Below, piece after piece: positions 23,843 through 37,845 of a stretch of DNA of 64,000 nucleotides. The stretch spans positions 626,896 through 690,895 of the forward strand of contig WELB01000055.1 in the NCBI GenBank assembly GCA_009602725.1. Direction: 5' to 3'. This DNA is from Spirogloea muscicola (Eukaryota; Streptophyta; Zygnematophyceae; Spirogloeales; Spirogloeaceae). The translations under genes were made by a program, and so were the position numbers. The notes under the pieces are model-generated. The model was not told the DNA's origin. It worked only from the letters and a program-made list of their open reading frames with translations, and ran no database searches. Position 1 is the stretch's first letter; every line of letters starts with the position of its first letter.

Positions 23843-24993
23843 GAGTCGCTGTCAAAATGGCTGTGTGGCAGATTGCGTGACGCTGAGAGAAAGACTCAGG
23901 CTTTTTGGGTCCTTGCTTCTTAGTCGGCAGCTCTCCACCGTCCAAGATGAACGATGCAATGACACTGACACGGCCAGCAGTCTTGGCAAGACTGAAATAG
24001 TGGCCGCAGCCGCCATGCAATACTTAAAATCCTTTGTTGGTAAAGAAAAAGGCGCCCAAGTCACACAGCTATGCAAGAGGCTACAGAAAATAGGAGCTAA
24101 GCCTTTCTTTCTCACAGCCCTCCGCCCCTTTGGCAGGGCTCACTTCTCTTTGGGCGGGCCTCCCACTGCCATCGCCTTACACAACGAAGAGCTTACTCTT
24201 TTCACAGCCCCCGACCACCGCTGCAAGAGCTCACTTCTGTTGAGGGAAAAAGGGGTCGAAACGCGCTGAAACATACAAACTAAGCAAGTACCACGAAGGA
24301 TGGTCACTTGGTGAGCTGTGGTTAGCAGCCTCGACAGCCGAAGGAGCGGGAAGCCGTATAATACAAAGAAGAGAGAAGGCGCGCGGGGCGCATGACATGA
24401 AATGGAGGCCAATTCAGGCCGATACATTGTTCAGGCAGTCTAGGGCAAACTAAACAAAGAAGGAAAATTCCGTGTATTAGAAACAAATGTAGGCCAAATG
24501 GCCAAGTACAAAGAAGAAGGCTCGCCCATAAAGAAAGAGGGGCTGGCAAAGCCAGCCCAAAAAGAATGGACAATGTCCAAAGCCGAAGAATGAGAAGCCG
24601 AGGAAGGACTCCTCTACTCTACCAATCACGACAACATACTAGGGAAGCTCAGTACCCGCGAGTGAGCAACATCAGGTCCGAGTAGCTCGAGGCAGGGAAG
24701 GAGGCACTCCGCCGAGACCCGGAGGCNCCGCCGCCCACCATTGCAGGAGCTCACGTCTGTTGAGGAATAAAGGGGTCGAAACGCGCTGAAACACACAACT
24801 TAGCAAGTACCACGAAGTATGGTCACTCAGTGTGCTCTGGTTAGCAGCCTCGACAGCCTAAGGAGCGGAAAGTCGTACCACGAAAGGAATGGACTGAGAA
24901 TGGCGGCCCGAACCCGAAGGCGGGGTCTGATCAGAAGTCACGTAACCCCTGGCAAAACCCTCGTAGCCGGGCCAGGACTCTCCGACGCCTGGC

Positions 24994-25025
<32 letters not shown>

Positions 25026-25155
25026 TTACGATGCGGTCGCGCGAGCCGTGGCGAGCGTTGTCCGCTCGACGTAGCCGCCGGCGGTGTCGCTGAAGCCGCG
25101 CCTGCCCCTGCGGCGGCCTCGAGACCCGTCAACGTCAGGAGCCACAGTTGGCCCG
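23843..25155. repeat. dispersed-repeat block between RPN13 and KRI1
   Basis: No host exon recognised. 24229-24358 and 24748-24880 are two direct copies of one repeat (shared words AAAGGGGTCGAAACGCGCTG, GCAAGTACCACGAAG, GTTAGCAGCCTCGACAGCC); a third, shorter piece is at 58360-58440. 24375-24460 matches 37477-37556 (GAAATGGAGGCCAATYCA, CAGGGCAAACTAAAC-type words). 24540-24588 carries the double hairpin seen at LINE 3' ends. One ambiguous base lies at 24727. From about 24960 a pure GGC run (24996-25024) begins the GC-rich 5' region of KRI1. Confidence 0.6.
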
Positions 25156-28100
25156 ATGGGCCGCCGCCGCCGGAGCCTCCTGGACGACGACGACGGCGGC
25201 GGCGGCGGCGACGGCATTGGCGGCGTTGATGGCGGCGGCGGCGATGGCGGCGCGCCGGAGCGGCTGACGGTGAACACGGCGTTCGCGGCGCGCCTGGCGC
25301 ACAACCACGCGCGCGCGGACCTGCACCGCCTCCGCGAGCTCCAGCGCCGCGGCCTCGCGCCAGAGTGAGATAGAGCTCGCCGCCCCGACTTTCGAGACCC
25401 CTGGTTCGACTCCCAGCGCCAGCGGCCGGCGCTTCTTCGCGGCGCAGGCCGGCGGCGTCGAATCTGCGACCTCTCGAGCTGAGCCTTTCGCCTTGCTGGG
25501 CTGTGCAGCTCGGAGGGCGAGGAGAGCCCGTCGGAGGACGAGGACGAGGACGGGCTGCTGCCGGACGAGACGGAGGCGGCGATCGTGGACGCGCTGGCGG
25601 CCATCCGGGCGCGGGACCCGGCTATCTACCGCCCCGACGCCCAGTTCTTCAGGGACGAGCCGGAGGCCGCGGACGAGGACGGGGACGTCTCGTAAGGCCC
25701 TCCACAAAAGGACTTACGAGAGGTTGAGTGTGACTTACTGTCAATTTCTCCAGACACAATGTCCTGACTTCAGATGTTACTACCTACTTCTGCTAAAGTT
25801 TGGTGCTTAGACATGGAATCTAGCCCCTGTAAGTCAAATGGTTTGTCCAGGAGCACGAATCTTCCACTGATAAGGACGACTAGTTCTGTAACTGACTAAG
25901 AATACACCAAAACTCTTCCTGGGTGGAGTTAGTGAGGGCGGTGAGCGGCAGCCTCGGCGGCGGCCGCAGTACCTCAAGGACGTCCTGGCGCAGCAGCTCA
26001 TGGAAAATGGCGACTGTGCGGCGGACGACGACGAGGAGCAAATGGGCCGGCCGCAGTTACCCACTTTCGCTGAGGAACAGGAGGCGCTGCGGCAGGCTGT
26101 CATCGAGGCTGTGCCATACGACGACTTTGCCGACGGAAATGCTGGCCGCGACGATGACGGCGATGGTCTTCTGCGACTGAGGTCGGAACGCTAGCGTCAA
26201 GCAGTCCCCAAGATGCCTTATATCTTCCTAAAGTCAAGCTGCATGTAAAACAGGACCAATTATCCGAGTAGCAATGAAAAACGACACTTGCAAGTGGTAC
26301 TCAATCTCAGCATGTTTGCGTCTCAGTTGTGGTTCTTGCGGCGCTCTCTGTGGCCCAGACGCAAGAGTGCTGAGGAGCGGCTCAGGGAGGAGGGGGACGG
26401 TGCTGAGGAGCCCGGCAGCGGTGAGGCTGCTGGCCGCAGCATCTCCGACAGGCTGGAGGCGTACTTCGGCTCCGCCGAGCAGCTGGATCACGGCGAGCGC
26501 TTCCTCAAGGACTTCCTTCTCAATAAGGTCTGCCGACTTGGACCCACACTCTTCAGCTGCGCTGAGATGGAGGCCTGACTCGGCAATCAGCCGCGAGAAA
26601 TTATGCCATTCTTGTGCTCCTAATAGATGTCCTTTAGGGCTAATTCTGGCATTGGAGCCGATCAGGGGTGGATGGAGCGGGACCACGACCGTGTGCCGAG
26701 CTACGAGGACGTCATTGGCGAGGTAGCGCCAGCGCTATCAGTCTCGGCCGCTGCCGCCGCAAATTGAGGTGCATGGGGATCCGAGGCAGCATCAGCTTGC
26801 AGCTAGGCCCCGGGCATTGTACGATTGGCCTGGCACAGCCGCTAAAGTGCTGCAAAGCGGCGCGGCAACTGGCCACCTGTGCAGGTGGACGAGGAAGAGG
26901 AGGCGCTGGAGGCACAGGAGCGCTTCGAGGCGCGTTGGAATTTCCGCTATGAGGAGGCGGGCGCTGCTCAGGTCGCCGGCCATTCCAGGTCCTCCTTCCG
27001 CCTCCTGATACTCCAATCCCAGTGAATATTTAGATCGTAGCTCGTGCGCCAACTTCAGGCCATGAGTGGGCCTGCCTCTTGAAGTTCTTGAATCCACATA
27101 ACACCCTGACTACCACGTACACGTGTGAGAGTTGGAGTTAAGCTTCAACCCATGTATGGCATAATAATAGCTTGGTGACATGCTCTGTATATGTATAACT
27201 CCAGTAATTAATGCTTGCATAATTCCTCTCAAGCTCACAGCATGTACTGTCAATCCCCCTCCCTCAGGGTGGTGGAGTCCTCCGTGCGGAAGAAGCCAGA
27301 GGCACGCAAGCGAGCGCGCACCGCCCGCGAAGAGCGGCAGCAAGCTGTGGCAGCGGCAGCCGCCGAGGAGCTCAAGCGGCTGAAAAACGTGAAGAAGCGG
27401 GATTTGGAGCAGCGACTCTTGCGCATCCAAGAGGGTGACGTTCCTTGGGCCACTGTCCTTCAAATTGCAACAGTCTTGCCTCTGTCACTTCAAGTTCTAG
27501 CTCTGTCACTCCAAGTTTTAGCTAAGAAACGCTTGTTTGGTACTGAAACTGCGTTTGTGATGGGCCTGCCTGAGTGTGCGAGTCCCATGTATCGCTGCAG
27601 TGGCTGGGGCAGTTGGCGATACCCGCCTTTCTGCGGCACTTGGGGCTGATGCGCTGGAGGAGGACTTTGACCCCGCCGACTACGACCGGTGGGTGCCAGC
27701 ATCTTTTCCTCTTTCCAACTCTCGCGGGGGGCGTTGACAGAGATCTGCAGAGTCCATCACAAAAGGCTTTTCAGACACTGTGACTTTCAGAGCTATCATG
27801 CCATAGGATGGCCATGCTGAACTGCATAAGCGTGCATGTCTGTGGGTAATTACAAGTCGTCAAAGCTGGCTGTCGATGGGCTGAGCAATGTATTTAATAA
27901 GTCATTCGTCTGATTCCTACTTGACAAATAGTACTTAGCTCCCCCTTACTGCTCAACACATACAGGGCCATGGAGGTGGCTTTTAACGAGGACTACTACG
28001 AGCAGCGAGACGAGGGCCTGGGGGTGCCTGACGAGGACGACGGCGACGAGGGACTGGAGAAGCCGGACTTTGCTGCGGAAGACCGGCTCCTGCTCCTGGC

Positions 28101-29330
28101 AGGCATCGACCCTGATGTGGGCAAGGGCAGAGTGGTTGATGAGGTTGGGAGGACGACCAGTGTCAGCGGCAATGGCAGCACTGCGAGCAATGCCCCAGTG
28201 AGGGGCTTTCTTGCGGCGCGAGACAAGCAGAAGCGGAAGCTGGAGGGCCGCCCTGGCGATGGAGAGGGTATCGCCACAGGCATTGGCAGCAATGGCAGCG
28301 GCGGGTCGGCAGCGGAGCTCGTGCAGCGGGAGCGTGTGGCGCTTGAGAAGCAGCTGGAGGAGTATTACAAGGCAAGAGCCCCCTTCTCTCTCCCCTCCTC
28401 GCACCTCCCTCCTTCCCTTCCTCTTGTGAACCCTCCTCCTTCCCTCTCCATCCTCCTCCACCTTCCCTCCATGTTCAAGCGTGACCCAAGAAGACAGCCA
28501 CGAGTGCGTTACTGTTACAGCTTCAAGCTCACGTCCCACTCAGAGCCTACTCGATATCAGATGGAGCTCGTACTGCTGCGGGAGGCTTGCTCGCTCCAAT
28601 GTGTTCTGTATTGAAGCCCTCGGCTGACCAGCACTGCTCCGGATCGTCTGCCTCTCCTAAATGCCTGCAGCTAGATTATGAGGACTTGATTGGCGACTTG
28701 CCGACACGGTTCCGGTATCGGGCGGTGGCGCCCAACATGTACGGCCTCAATGCGGCAGCGATCTTGGTGGCCGATGACCGCGAGCTCAACCAATTCGTGT
28801 CGGTCAAGAAGCTCGCGCCGTATCGGAGCAAGGAGTGGCAGCCCAAGTCAAAGCCTCAGCCGGCGTTGGCAGGGAGACCCACTAGACCACCGGAATCTTT
28901 GGCGGTGGTTGGCAGGAAGGCTCGGGCGCTTGACCACCACGGAAGTGGGAGCCGCCCGCGAGGGCACCGAGAAAGCGGTGCCAGCACGAAGGTTGCAGGC
29001 GGCACCTCCGCGGTGGCAGCCGACGTCCCTAAATTTACAGCTCTGCCAGCGCAGGCGGTCGAGTCGGAGCGCGCCGGTGTCGAGGACGGGCGAGCTGATG
29101 GTGCAGCTAACGGGAGTAGCGAGTCGGCAGTCCCGCAACGGCGGCGGCGTAAGAAGCCAAAAAAGCGAAAGGCGGACTCCGCGGGCCTGTCACTGCGCCG
29201 CCTGAGCTCGTACGGCATGCAGGCGCTGCCCGAGGCAAACCGACCAAAGGCGCCGCCACCTATGCGTGACAGAGAAAAGCGACGGCGCCGGCGGCGCACT
29301 GGGGAGGGCAATGAAGACGACAGTGATTGA
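25156..29330 (+). CDS. KRI1: KRI1 homologue, nucleolar ribosome-biogenesis factor
   Basis: Kri1 works with Krr1 in early pre-rRNA processing and 40S assembly in the nucleolus. Conserved blocks appear in family order: LTVNTAFAARLAHNHARADL, then an acidic serine stretch, ARDPAIYRPDAQFFRDEPE, RPQYLKDVLAQQLMENGD, LEAYFGSAEQLDHGERFLKD, GWMERDHDRVPSYEDVIGE, RFEARWNFRYEEAGA, VVESSVRKKPEARKRARTA, EELKRLKNVKKRDLEQRL, LEEDFDPADYDR, VAFNEDYYEQ, and the Kri1 C-terminal domain LDYEDLIGDLPTRFRYRAVA, PNMYGLNAAAILVADDREL, FVSVKKLAPYRSKEW. The tail (from about 28860) is Lys/Arg-rich with nuclear or nucleolar targeting runs and ends in NEDDSD. About ten exons; main ones lie at 25156-25366, 25510-25693, 25936-26190, 26290-26530, 27270-27440, 27966-28370 and 28670-29330, edges approximate. 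ATG 25156 is preferred; an in-frame ATG at 25084 is also possible. Confidence 0.9.
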
Positions 29331-30896
29331 GCGTGCAAGGTGAGGGCCTGGCATGTGGTCCTGTTGGCCTCCTGCAGTATTGTGCGCTACTGGAAATGGC
29401 CATTTGCACAACTGAACATCGCAGCACTTCGGGAAAAATGTAGGGGCACTTGTGGTGATTAGGCATGGAGAGAAAAGGACGAATATCCTTCTCTGTCAAG
29501 AAGCATAGGTACAGTTTCAGCGCAACATGTCAGCTTGCTATATTTATACATCACGGTTGTGGATCAGCTAGCTATTGTCCTACTTGATATAGTTACTTTG
29601 ATCCCTATGAAAGTGTTGCTTATATCATTCTTCCCGGTGGAGCAGCTGATTGCACTAAGCTCATGGCTCTGTCATGCGTTAAGCATATTTTGCAGAGCTG
29701 TCACAGAGACCCTCCGTTTCCCATACACCTTTACGGCCTTACAAGCTGCCTTTGATTCCGCTGTTCCTGTGCCCTTGCAGTGTTTAAGTTCCCAGTGTCA
29801 TGGAATTGCTAGTCATATGTATCACCATGCAACGCCTGGTCTCTAATTCAACGTGAACGCAAAAGGTTTAGCAGCTTCAAACCTCAACAAGCGCTTCGCT
29901 AGGTGCACATAAGATGGGGACCCACTTGAGCGAGGTGGCTGCATTCGTCTTTCCCTGCGCTTCTGCCAGCACAAGCTTGGAGCCCTGCGAGGTCCGCTGC
30001 CGATTAAGATATCAACTTATCTGTCAGATGGACTTCCCAGCCACGTTGCCTCGATTGCAGTGCAAGTGGAGGGTTGAATGGATCCGCATCGAGTGATGGA
30101 GGGCCTGAGTGGCCAAGTACGACGGCAAGCACACTGACAGATGTGCATCACCTGCTACTAAGCTGACCCGCTCGATAGCCACGTCGTGGGAGGGCTGGGA
30201 ACTTGCTGCATAGCAAGCGCTGTGTTCCACTATGACTTGCCATTGTGCGGTTCACTGCAGTCATGCGGCTAGACGCACTGCATGGCGTGCGCGTGGTGCA
30301 TGCTGCAACAAGGCCGCCGCGCCAACTGTCTTGGCACGGACCCACAAGGCCGCAGCCCGTGCCGCAGCTCGCAAGGCGCACGGCGAAGCGGCGGACGGCC
30401 GACAAGCGACGTGCCGTGTCGTCCTGCCGCATAAGAGGGATCGAAGCCGGGAGGCGCCAGCCGACGCCGTGCCCGCGGCGGCCTCGGCGGGCTCCATCGT
30501 GGCGCGAGGAAGCTGCGTAGAGCACCGCCGCCACAGGGGCCCATGGCCAAGTCCGCTCGGAGACGCGGCGGCGGCGGCGGCGGCGGCGTCAGAGGGGTTC
30601 GGGGTACTGGAAGGGCAGGTGGCCGGCGCGGAGCTGCGCCAGGACGTGGCGGCCCGTCGCCAGGAGCTCGGCGGCGTCGGCGGGCGCCAGCGCGCCTGCG
30701 GCGGCNCGATTACAGCCATCGCCCTCTTCTGGAAGAGTCTTTCTCTCATCTGAAATTGACTGGCCACTCAGGCCCTCCATCACTCATCAAATACATCACT
30801 CTAATAACTTTAGCATCAGCAGCCAAAATGCCTTTAAAAAGTCTCTATCTTCAGGAGCCCGAGGTCGCCTCCGCTCCTCCCGGATCGCCACCGCCG

Positions 30897-30934
<38 letters not shown>

Positions 30935-31381
30935 GGCGAGAGCCGGCGCCGGGGTTGGAGCCAGGCTTGCCGCCCCGCCGCCGTCGTCGTCGTCGTCGTC
31001 ATCGTCGTCTGGTGAGTGGCGGCGCAGTGTCGGTCGCGGTCCCAGCGCCATAGTTCCCGCCGGAGCTGCCATGCATTAGCTGGCGCAGACCGCTGCCGCC
31101 GCCGCCTTCGCCGCCACTGCCGCCGCCGCTCACGGTGATAGCTGAAATGGTGCTCCTGGCCGCAGCTGGAGTGGCAGGGCGCGTCCGGAGTCGCGGAGCC
31201 GGGGGCTGCGAGCGCGCTGGGCCGTCTGCCGGCTGTGGCAGCCCGCCGCCGATGCCGCCGGCAGCAGAGTGCGCCTCGGGAGGATCCATCTGCGGCGCAG
31301 CGCTTGTGTGTGTGGACCTCCGCTTTTGAGTTTTGCAAGCCAGGGTTCGACTCCAGCGTCGAGGTCTCGGGCTTCTCATCC
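29331..31381. other. intergenic between KRI1 and HslV; low-complexity GC tracts
   Basis: Two kilobases without a recognised protein. 30550-30720 and 30840-31080 are trinucleotide-rich (GGC, GCC at 30896-30935, GTC at 30982-31010) and give long overlapping frames on both strands. A minus-strand frame ending at 30589 has coding-like composition, but no family is recognisable and an ambiguous base lies at 30706. 30108-30185 is a dispersed repeat related to 42040-42130 (shared TGGCCAAGTAC, GGCAAGCAC, TGACCCGCTC). The last part is the 5' region of HslV. Confidence 0.4.
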
Positions 31382-33967
31382 ATGACATTTCGCAACGGTC
31401 TTGACGCTGGCGGCGGCGCTGGCTGCGCACGGTGGCAAAGCAGAGGCCGGCGAGCGTGGCACAGCGGGAGCGACGGCGGCGGCGGCGCGGCGGCCCGGGG
31501 CACGACCGTGTTGTGCGTGCGCAAGGGCGGCGCGGTGGTGGTCATCGCCGACGGGCAGGTCACGCAGGGCGCCGAGATCATCAAGCCCAACGTGCGCAAG
31601 GTGCGGCGCATCAGCGAGGGCGTCATAGGCGGCTTCGCAGGTCCGCCCTCCTCAAGGATGGCCACCATGGGGCAACCCTAAACCCTAACCCTAAACCCTA
31701 CCCTAAATAGCAAACCCCCCAAAGCCTAACCCCAACCCTAAGCCCTCACCCTGAACCCTTAAACCTCTGCCATTGCTTCCCGGTAGTGGGCACCACGACC
31801 GCCACCTGCAACTCTTGCTTCCTGATCCTTGACGTACTTCTGAGCCTTAAGAGCCACTGAACCTTCCTTTCCTAGATCTGACGCGTAGCGCACGCTCCAC
31901 GCTGCAGTGAGGGTCCACAATGGCAGCAGCAACGGCGAGGCTTAGGGAGCTCAGTTCTCTTTCCTTGCTGCTGTTGCAGGAGCGACAGCCGACGCCTTCA
32001 CGCTCTTCGAGAGGCTGGAGAGCCGCATCGAGGAGCACCCTGGTACGGCCCTTGCCAATGTCTCAGCAGCCACACTTGAAGCCATCAGCTGAGCTTGGGC
32101 TCTTGAGCAGCTGTTTGTTGTTACCTTAAGAGTATGCCACAGACATATCCTTTGCAGCAAGATCTACAAAGCCTTAGGTTTAGCAAAAGCGGGGTTGAGA
32201 GGTCTGCTAGTTAGGCTTGAGCTAGTGCAGTCAGTTGCTCCTCGCGTCAAAGTTGTGCATCAAGTATCAGCGGACGTCTTTGACCACTTTGGACCGGGGA
32301 TTAGGGTTTTGGGTTGAGTATTGAGGGCTGAAGGGGTCTAAGGGATACAAGGAACTGTCTTCACCATCAGCTGTAGCTGCCGAGATTCGGGGAGTTGACC
32401 TTGCCTTGACTCACACAATTGAATGTAAGCCCTTCTGCTTGCAGGACAGGTGATCCCCTCTGCCAATTGATGACGCCGCCTATCATCTGTCAAGGCACAT
32501 AACTCTACTTTGACAACCAACAATGTCGTGCAAGGAGTGCGCTGGAAACCGTTCCTTCTGCTGTGTACCTGCTGATGCAAACTTGTCGCTGATCGGCGGC
32601 CATTGTGTCCAACACAAGCCTGGTGGCTCCAGTTGACCAGAGCCGCGGTTGAGCTTGCGAAGCAGTGGCGGACAGACAAGTTTCTCAGGAGGCTTGACGT
32701 AAGCACCCCTCGACCTCTGTGCTCCCTTGTGCTAGACGCAGCCTGTCAGGTTTCGCTCAGCATCCATACGCGCGTGTGTATCGAGGCGAACCGTGCCGCA
32801 ACCGTGCTCGTCATTGCTGCGGCTGCTGCAGGCAGTCATGATTGTTGCAGATGAGCAGATTTCACTTACAATCACCGGCAATGGTGATGTTCTGGAGCCA
32901 TATGACGGCGTTATAGGTGCTTGCAGCTCCCCTCACGGCCCCACTTTCTTCTCTTCCGCCCCCATCGGAGCCCTGTTGCCAATCTCTGGCTGGCACTTGA
33001 CCTACGACTGAAAGCACTTGACTGTTAGTGCAGTCTTCTTGCCAGAAGCCTTGAGATCCTACTCCTCTGTCCATGGAGCCTTGAACTTCTTTTCTATCAT
33101 GGAAGAATAGCAGAACTCAGAAGCTTGACGAGTGCTGACTGTGATGTCCGTTAGCTAGGCGTAAAAGCCGACTGTCAGCAAGCTAGCTTGGACTGAAGTT
33201 AGCTGAGGTACAGCATGCCAACACAGCCCCAGTTTGGTCCTCACTTACTTGGTGTGACTTGGGCATGCACCTGCAGGTATTGGCTCAGGTGGCCCGTACG
33301 CACTGGCTGCTGCGAGAGCCCTGATAGACCTTCCAAACATGGATGCCGAGGCCATTGGTGAGCATGTCGCATTCCTGGGATCAGGGCAGCTGAGTAGGGA
33401 AGGATGTCACAAGAGCAGTTGCTATGTGCTGGTGAAGTGCGTGCTTGTGAGGTCCATATGGTCATAGATGACTTGAATTCTGGCAAAATACCACGTCTTG
33501 GGTTTTAAGAGTTGGACAATTCTGCTACAGTCTTTGGGTAATAAATGTCATTTAGGCTGAGTTTCGTCTTGCGGCTCTGAGCAGGTCGCCCTCCTACCAT
33601 TCGTAGAGAATTATCGATTAAGGTCAATAATTTGCATGTCACGTTTTGCATCAGGTCGGAATTGAAGGTGGATATTGCTTGCTGCAACACAACACATGTG
33701 CGATGCACAAAGGCTAGCTGCGTCATGTCAACTGTTCAACATCATGTCGCTGCAACATGCCAGCCTCTCATTAGCAAGCCTGCACTAATGATGCTCTGTT
33801 GGCTGAGCCTTAGTCAATTTCTTCTCTGTGGCGATGCAAATGCAGCAAGGAAGGCTATGGGGATTGCCGCAGACACTTGCATCTACACCAACCACAACTT
33901 TGTCATGGAGAAGCTCAGCACAAGCCCAAAGACCGCAGTCACTGAGGCGCAGAGTGCTGCTGTCTGA
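31382..33967 (+). CDS. HSLV: HslV (ClpQ) protease subunit, mitochondrial type, with 5-nt microexon
   Basis: Threonine protease that forms the double-ring core of the HslUV/ClpYQ ATP-dependent protease; eukaryotic members are usually mitochondrial. Exons: 31382-31640, 31980-32042, 32445-32449 (GACAG), 32633-32698, 32832-32916, 33277-33357 and 33846-33967, totalling 681 nt (226 aa plus stop). An Arg/Gly-rich N-terminal extension of about 40 residues (presequence) precedes [20 protein letters not shown], whose first Thr is the expected catalytic N-terminus. Then [98 protein letters not shown] and [20 protein letters not shown]. Without the microexon the frame stops eight codons on. Introns 1 and 2 contain telomere-like tracts. 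The ATG at 31382 is the first plausible start in an open frame reaching further up. Confidence 0.93.
31674..31764 (+). repeat. interstitial telomere-like CCCTAAA tract in HslV intron 1
   Basis: A run of ACCCTAAACCCTAACCCT units followed by degenerate versions (CCCTA, CCTAACCCC, CCCTTAAAC). It lies inside the first HslV intron, about 35 bases after the donor. The unit matches plant/trebouxiophyte telomeres (TTTAGGG on the other strand). Confidence 0.85.
32296..32332 (+). repeat. degenerate TTAGGGTTT tract in HslV intron 2
   Basis: GGATTAGGGTTTTGGGTTGA and a following GAGGGCT resemble degenerate telomere repeat in the opposite orientation to the tract in intron 1. It lies between exons 31980-32042 and 32445-32449. 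Confidence 0.5.
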
Positions 33968-34972
33968 GAGCATTACAGCTCTCCTTGAACGATCAACTGC
34001 TCGCAGCTGACACATCCTTCCTCAAAAGGCAACACGGCTGCTGCTAGTGCCAGCGGTGTTGTTGACGTGAAAGCCCTCACAGCTTGCAAGAAATAGGCGG
34101 CATGTCTTCTCCAGCGAGCAAGCTGCCTTGCTCTTCTGCAGCATAGGTCGAAGAGGAGCATTAGCAGGCCCGCACATGGCAATATGCCTCTCTGTTACTC
34201 TGGTTACTCCTAGAAACATCCTCCAAATTGGTTGCTTGTGGTGTTGGGTTCTCATCAATTCCTTGGTAGCTCATTCAAGTACCTCTGATGGTCACAACCT
34301 CTGCTCCCTTTGCCATTTACAACTCTGCTAGCCCAGCTGGCGAGCTGCAGGGCCGTTTGATGCCTTGCTCTGGCTCTTGCTTGTGTGGACAGTCAATGTG
34401 AGCAGCCAACGTTTGGCGTCCACAGTGTTGGAATCCCGGCCCTACAGTAAGGCGTCTCAGCGTACAACTGCAAATGATCACTCTCAGTGTGTTGTGTACT
34501 CCTGATTGACTGGTTCGCTAGCAGCCTGGTTCAAGTTGCTGTTGAAGAGCTTATGAGCAGAATAGACAATTTCGTCAAAGAAACTTTGTGCCCCGTTGTG
34601 TCCCCCTCCTAGCTTGGATGTCATAAGCAAGCCAGTCGTGTGGACTCCCTGCCCTGTGTTAACGCCCACAATTCCGAGGCTCATCCTGGTTGTTGCCAGA
34701 GGTGGCCATCTGATACATCGACTTGGAGCAACATTCAGCCTCTCTTACTCCTTAGACTGTGATAGAGTTGGTCCACACTGGAGCTGATGGCACCAGCCAC
34801 CTGGCCTGCACCATAAGCAACCTTCCTTGGTGCAACGCAAGGACTGCTAACAACCCTTAAGGGCAGGCTGGGGTCCTGAAGCATGTGACTAGGTAGGTGC
34901 CTTGAGGACAACCCACCATATGAGGCAGCTTGGCAGCCTGGAGACTTCAACCTGCCCCATGTGCGGTAGTGT
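33968..34972. other. intergenic, tail-to-tail between HslV and NAGK
   Basis: One kilobase between convergent stops. Open frames here are short and carry no recognisable motif, and no repeat of the families seen elsewhere is evident. Confidence 0.5.
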
Positions 34973-37042
<2,070 letters not shown>

Positions 37043-37117
37043 GGCGGTGACGGGGGGTCCTGGCCGGGGGAGCTCGCAACGTCGGGAATGCCGCCGCGCT
37101 GCGGCACAAGTTCCCAA

Positions 37118-37845
37118 TCAACTTGACGGGGACCCCCGTTCCATGATGGACCGGTAAAAGGCTGCCGGCGAGACGGGAGAAAGTGGTGTCCCGCCATTTC
37201 CCCGGAGCGAGGCCGTGGCGGCGGGCTTGCTCGCCCAACGGGCTGGGTTGGGGCAGGCTGAAAGTTCTCCCCCCGGCTGCCGGGGTGGTGTCATTCCGTG
37301 GGGTTTGCGGGCACCCGAGGAGCCCAATACCGGACTTCCTCTGATATTATGTTGCGCTCTCCCCTGCCCAAGGCAGCTGCCCAACCCAAACCCTTCGACC
37401 CACGTGCCCCCGCCCACGTGAAGCCGGGGGGGGGGGAGGATGACGGGGAGGCCTTGCGTCAAAGGGGGGGGGGAAGGCGTGCGGGGCGCATGAAATGAAA
37501 TGGAGGCCAATCCAAGCCGACACATTGTTCAGGCAGAGTCCAGGGCAAACTAAACAGGGCTACATACTACGGAAACCGAAACCAAGGTGCCTAACGTGAC
37601 ATCAGTACCCACGGGTGAAAGAGAGAAGAGCTCGCCCACAGAGAGAAGAGACCATGAAGAAGAAAAAGCTCGCCCATAGAAGAGCGGGGCTGGCAGAAGC
37701 CAGCCAAAAAAAAGAATGGACAAAATCCAAAGAGCTACAGGAGAATCACTCAGTAACCTCTGCTAATCAGCCGCATAGAGATGAGGGGCTGGCAAAGCCA
37801 ACCCAAAAAGAATGGACAATGTCCAAAGCCAAAGAAAGAAAGCGC
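37118..37845. repeat. repeat block upstream of NAGK
   Basis: 37140-37470 is GC-rich with G runs (for example near 37428 and 37466) and a long minus-strand open frame without a known motif; it may belong to a repeat. 37477-37556 matches 24375-24460. 37670-37740 and 37780-37835 each contain the hairpin word GGGCTGGCA..GCCA followed by AAAAGAATGGACAA, the hallmark of the LINE 3' ends in this window. Confidence 0.55.

Noticed and set aside
25380-25415. TGGTTCGACTCC near 25399 and GGGTTCGACTCC near 31349 look like tRNA T arms
   Set aside because: No acceptor stem, D arm or anticodon arm can be drawn around either; both lie in host-gene introns or 5' regions. Kept only as a curiosity.
30543-31079. 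Ala/Ser-rich plus-strand open frame before HslV
   Set aside because: Made of GCC and GTC trinucleotide runs; similar low-complexity frames exist on the other strand and no motif supports it.
37118-37525. Minus-strand open frame of 135 codons upstream of NAGK
   Set aside because: Lies in repeat-like GC-rich DNA, has no known motif or splice context, and overlaps a dispersed repeat at its upper end.
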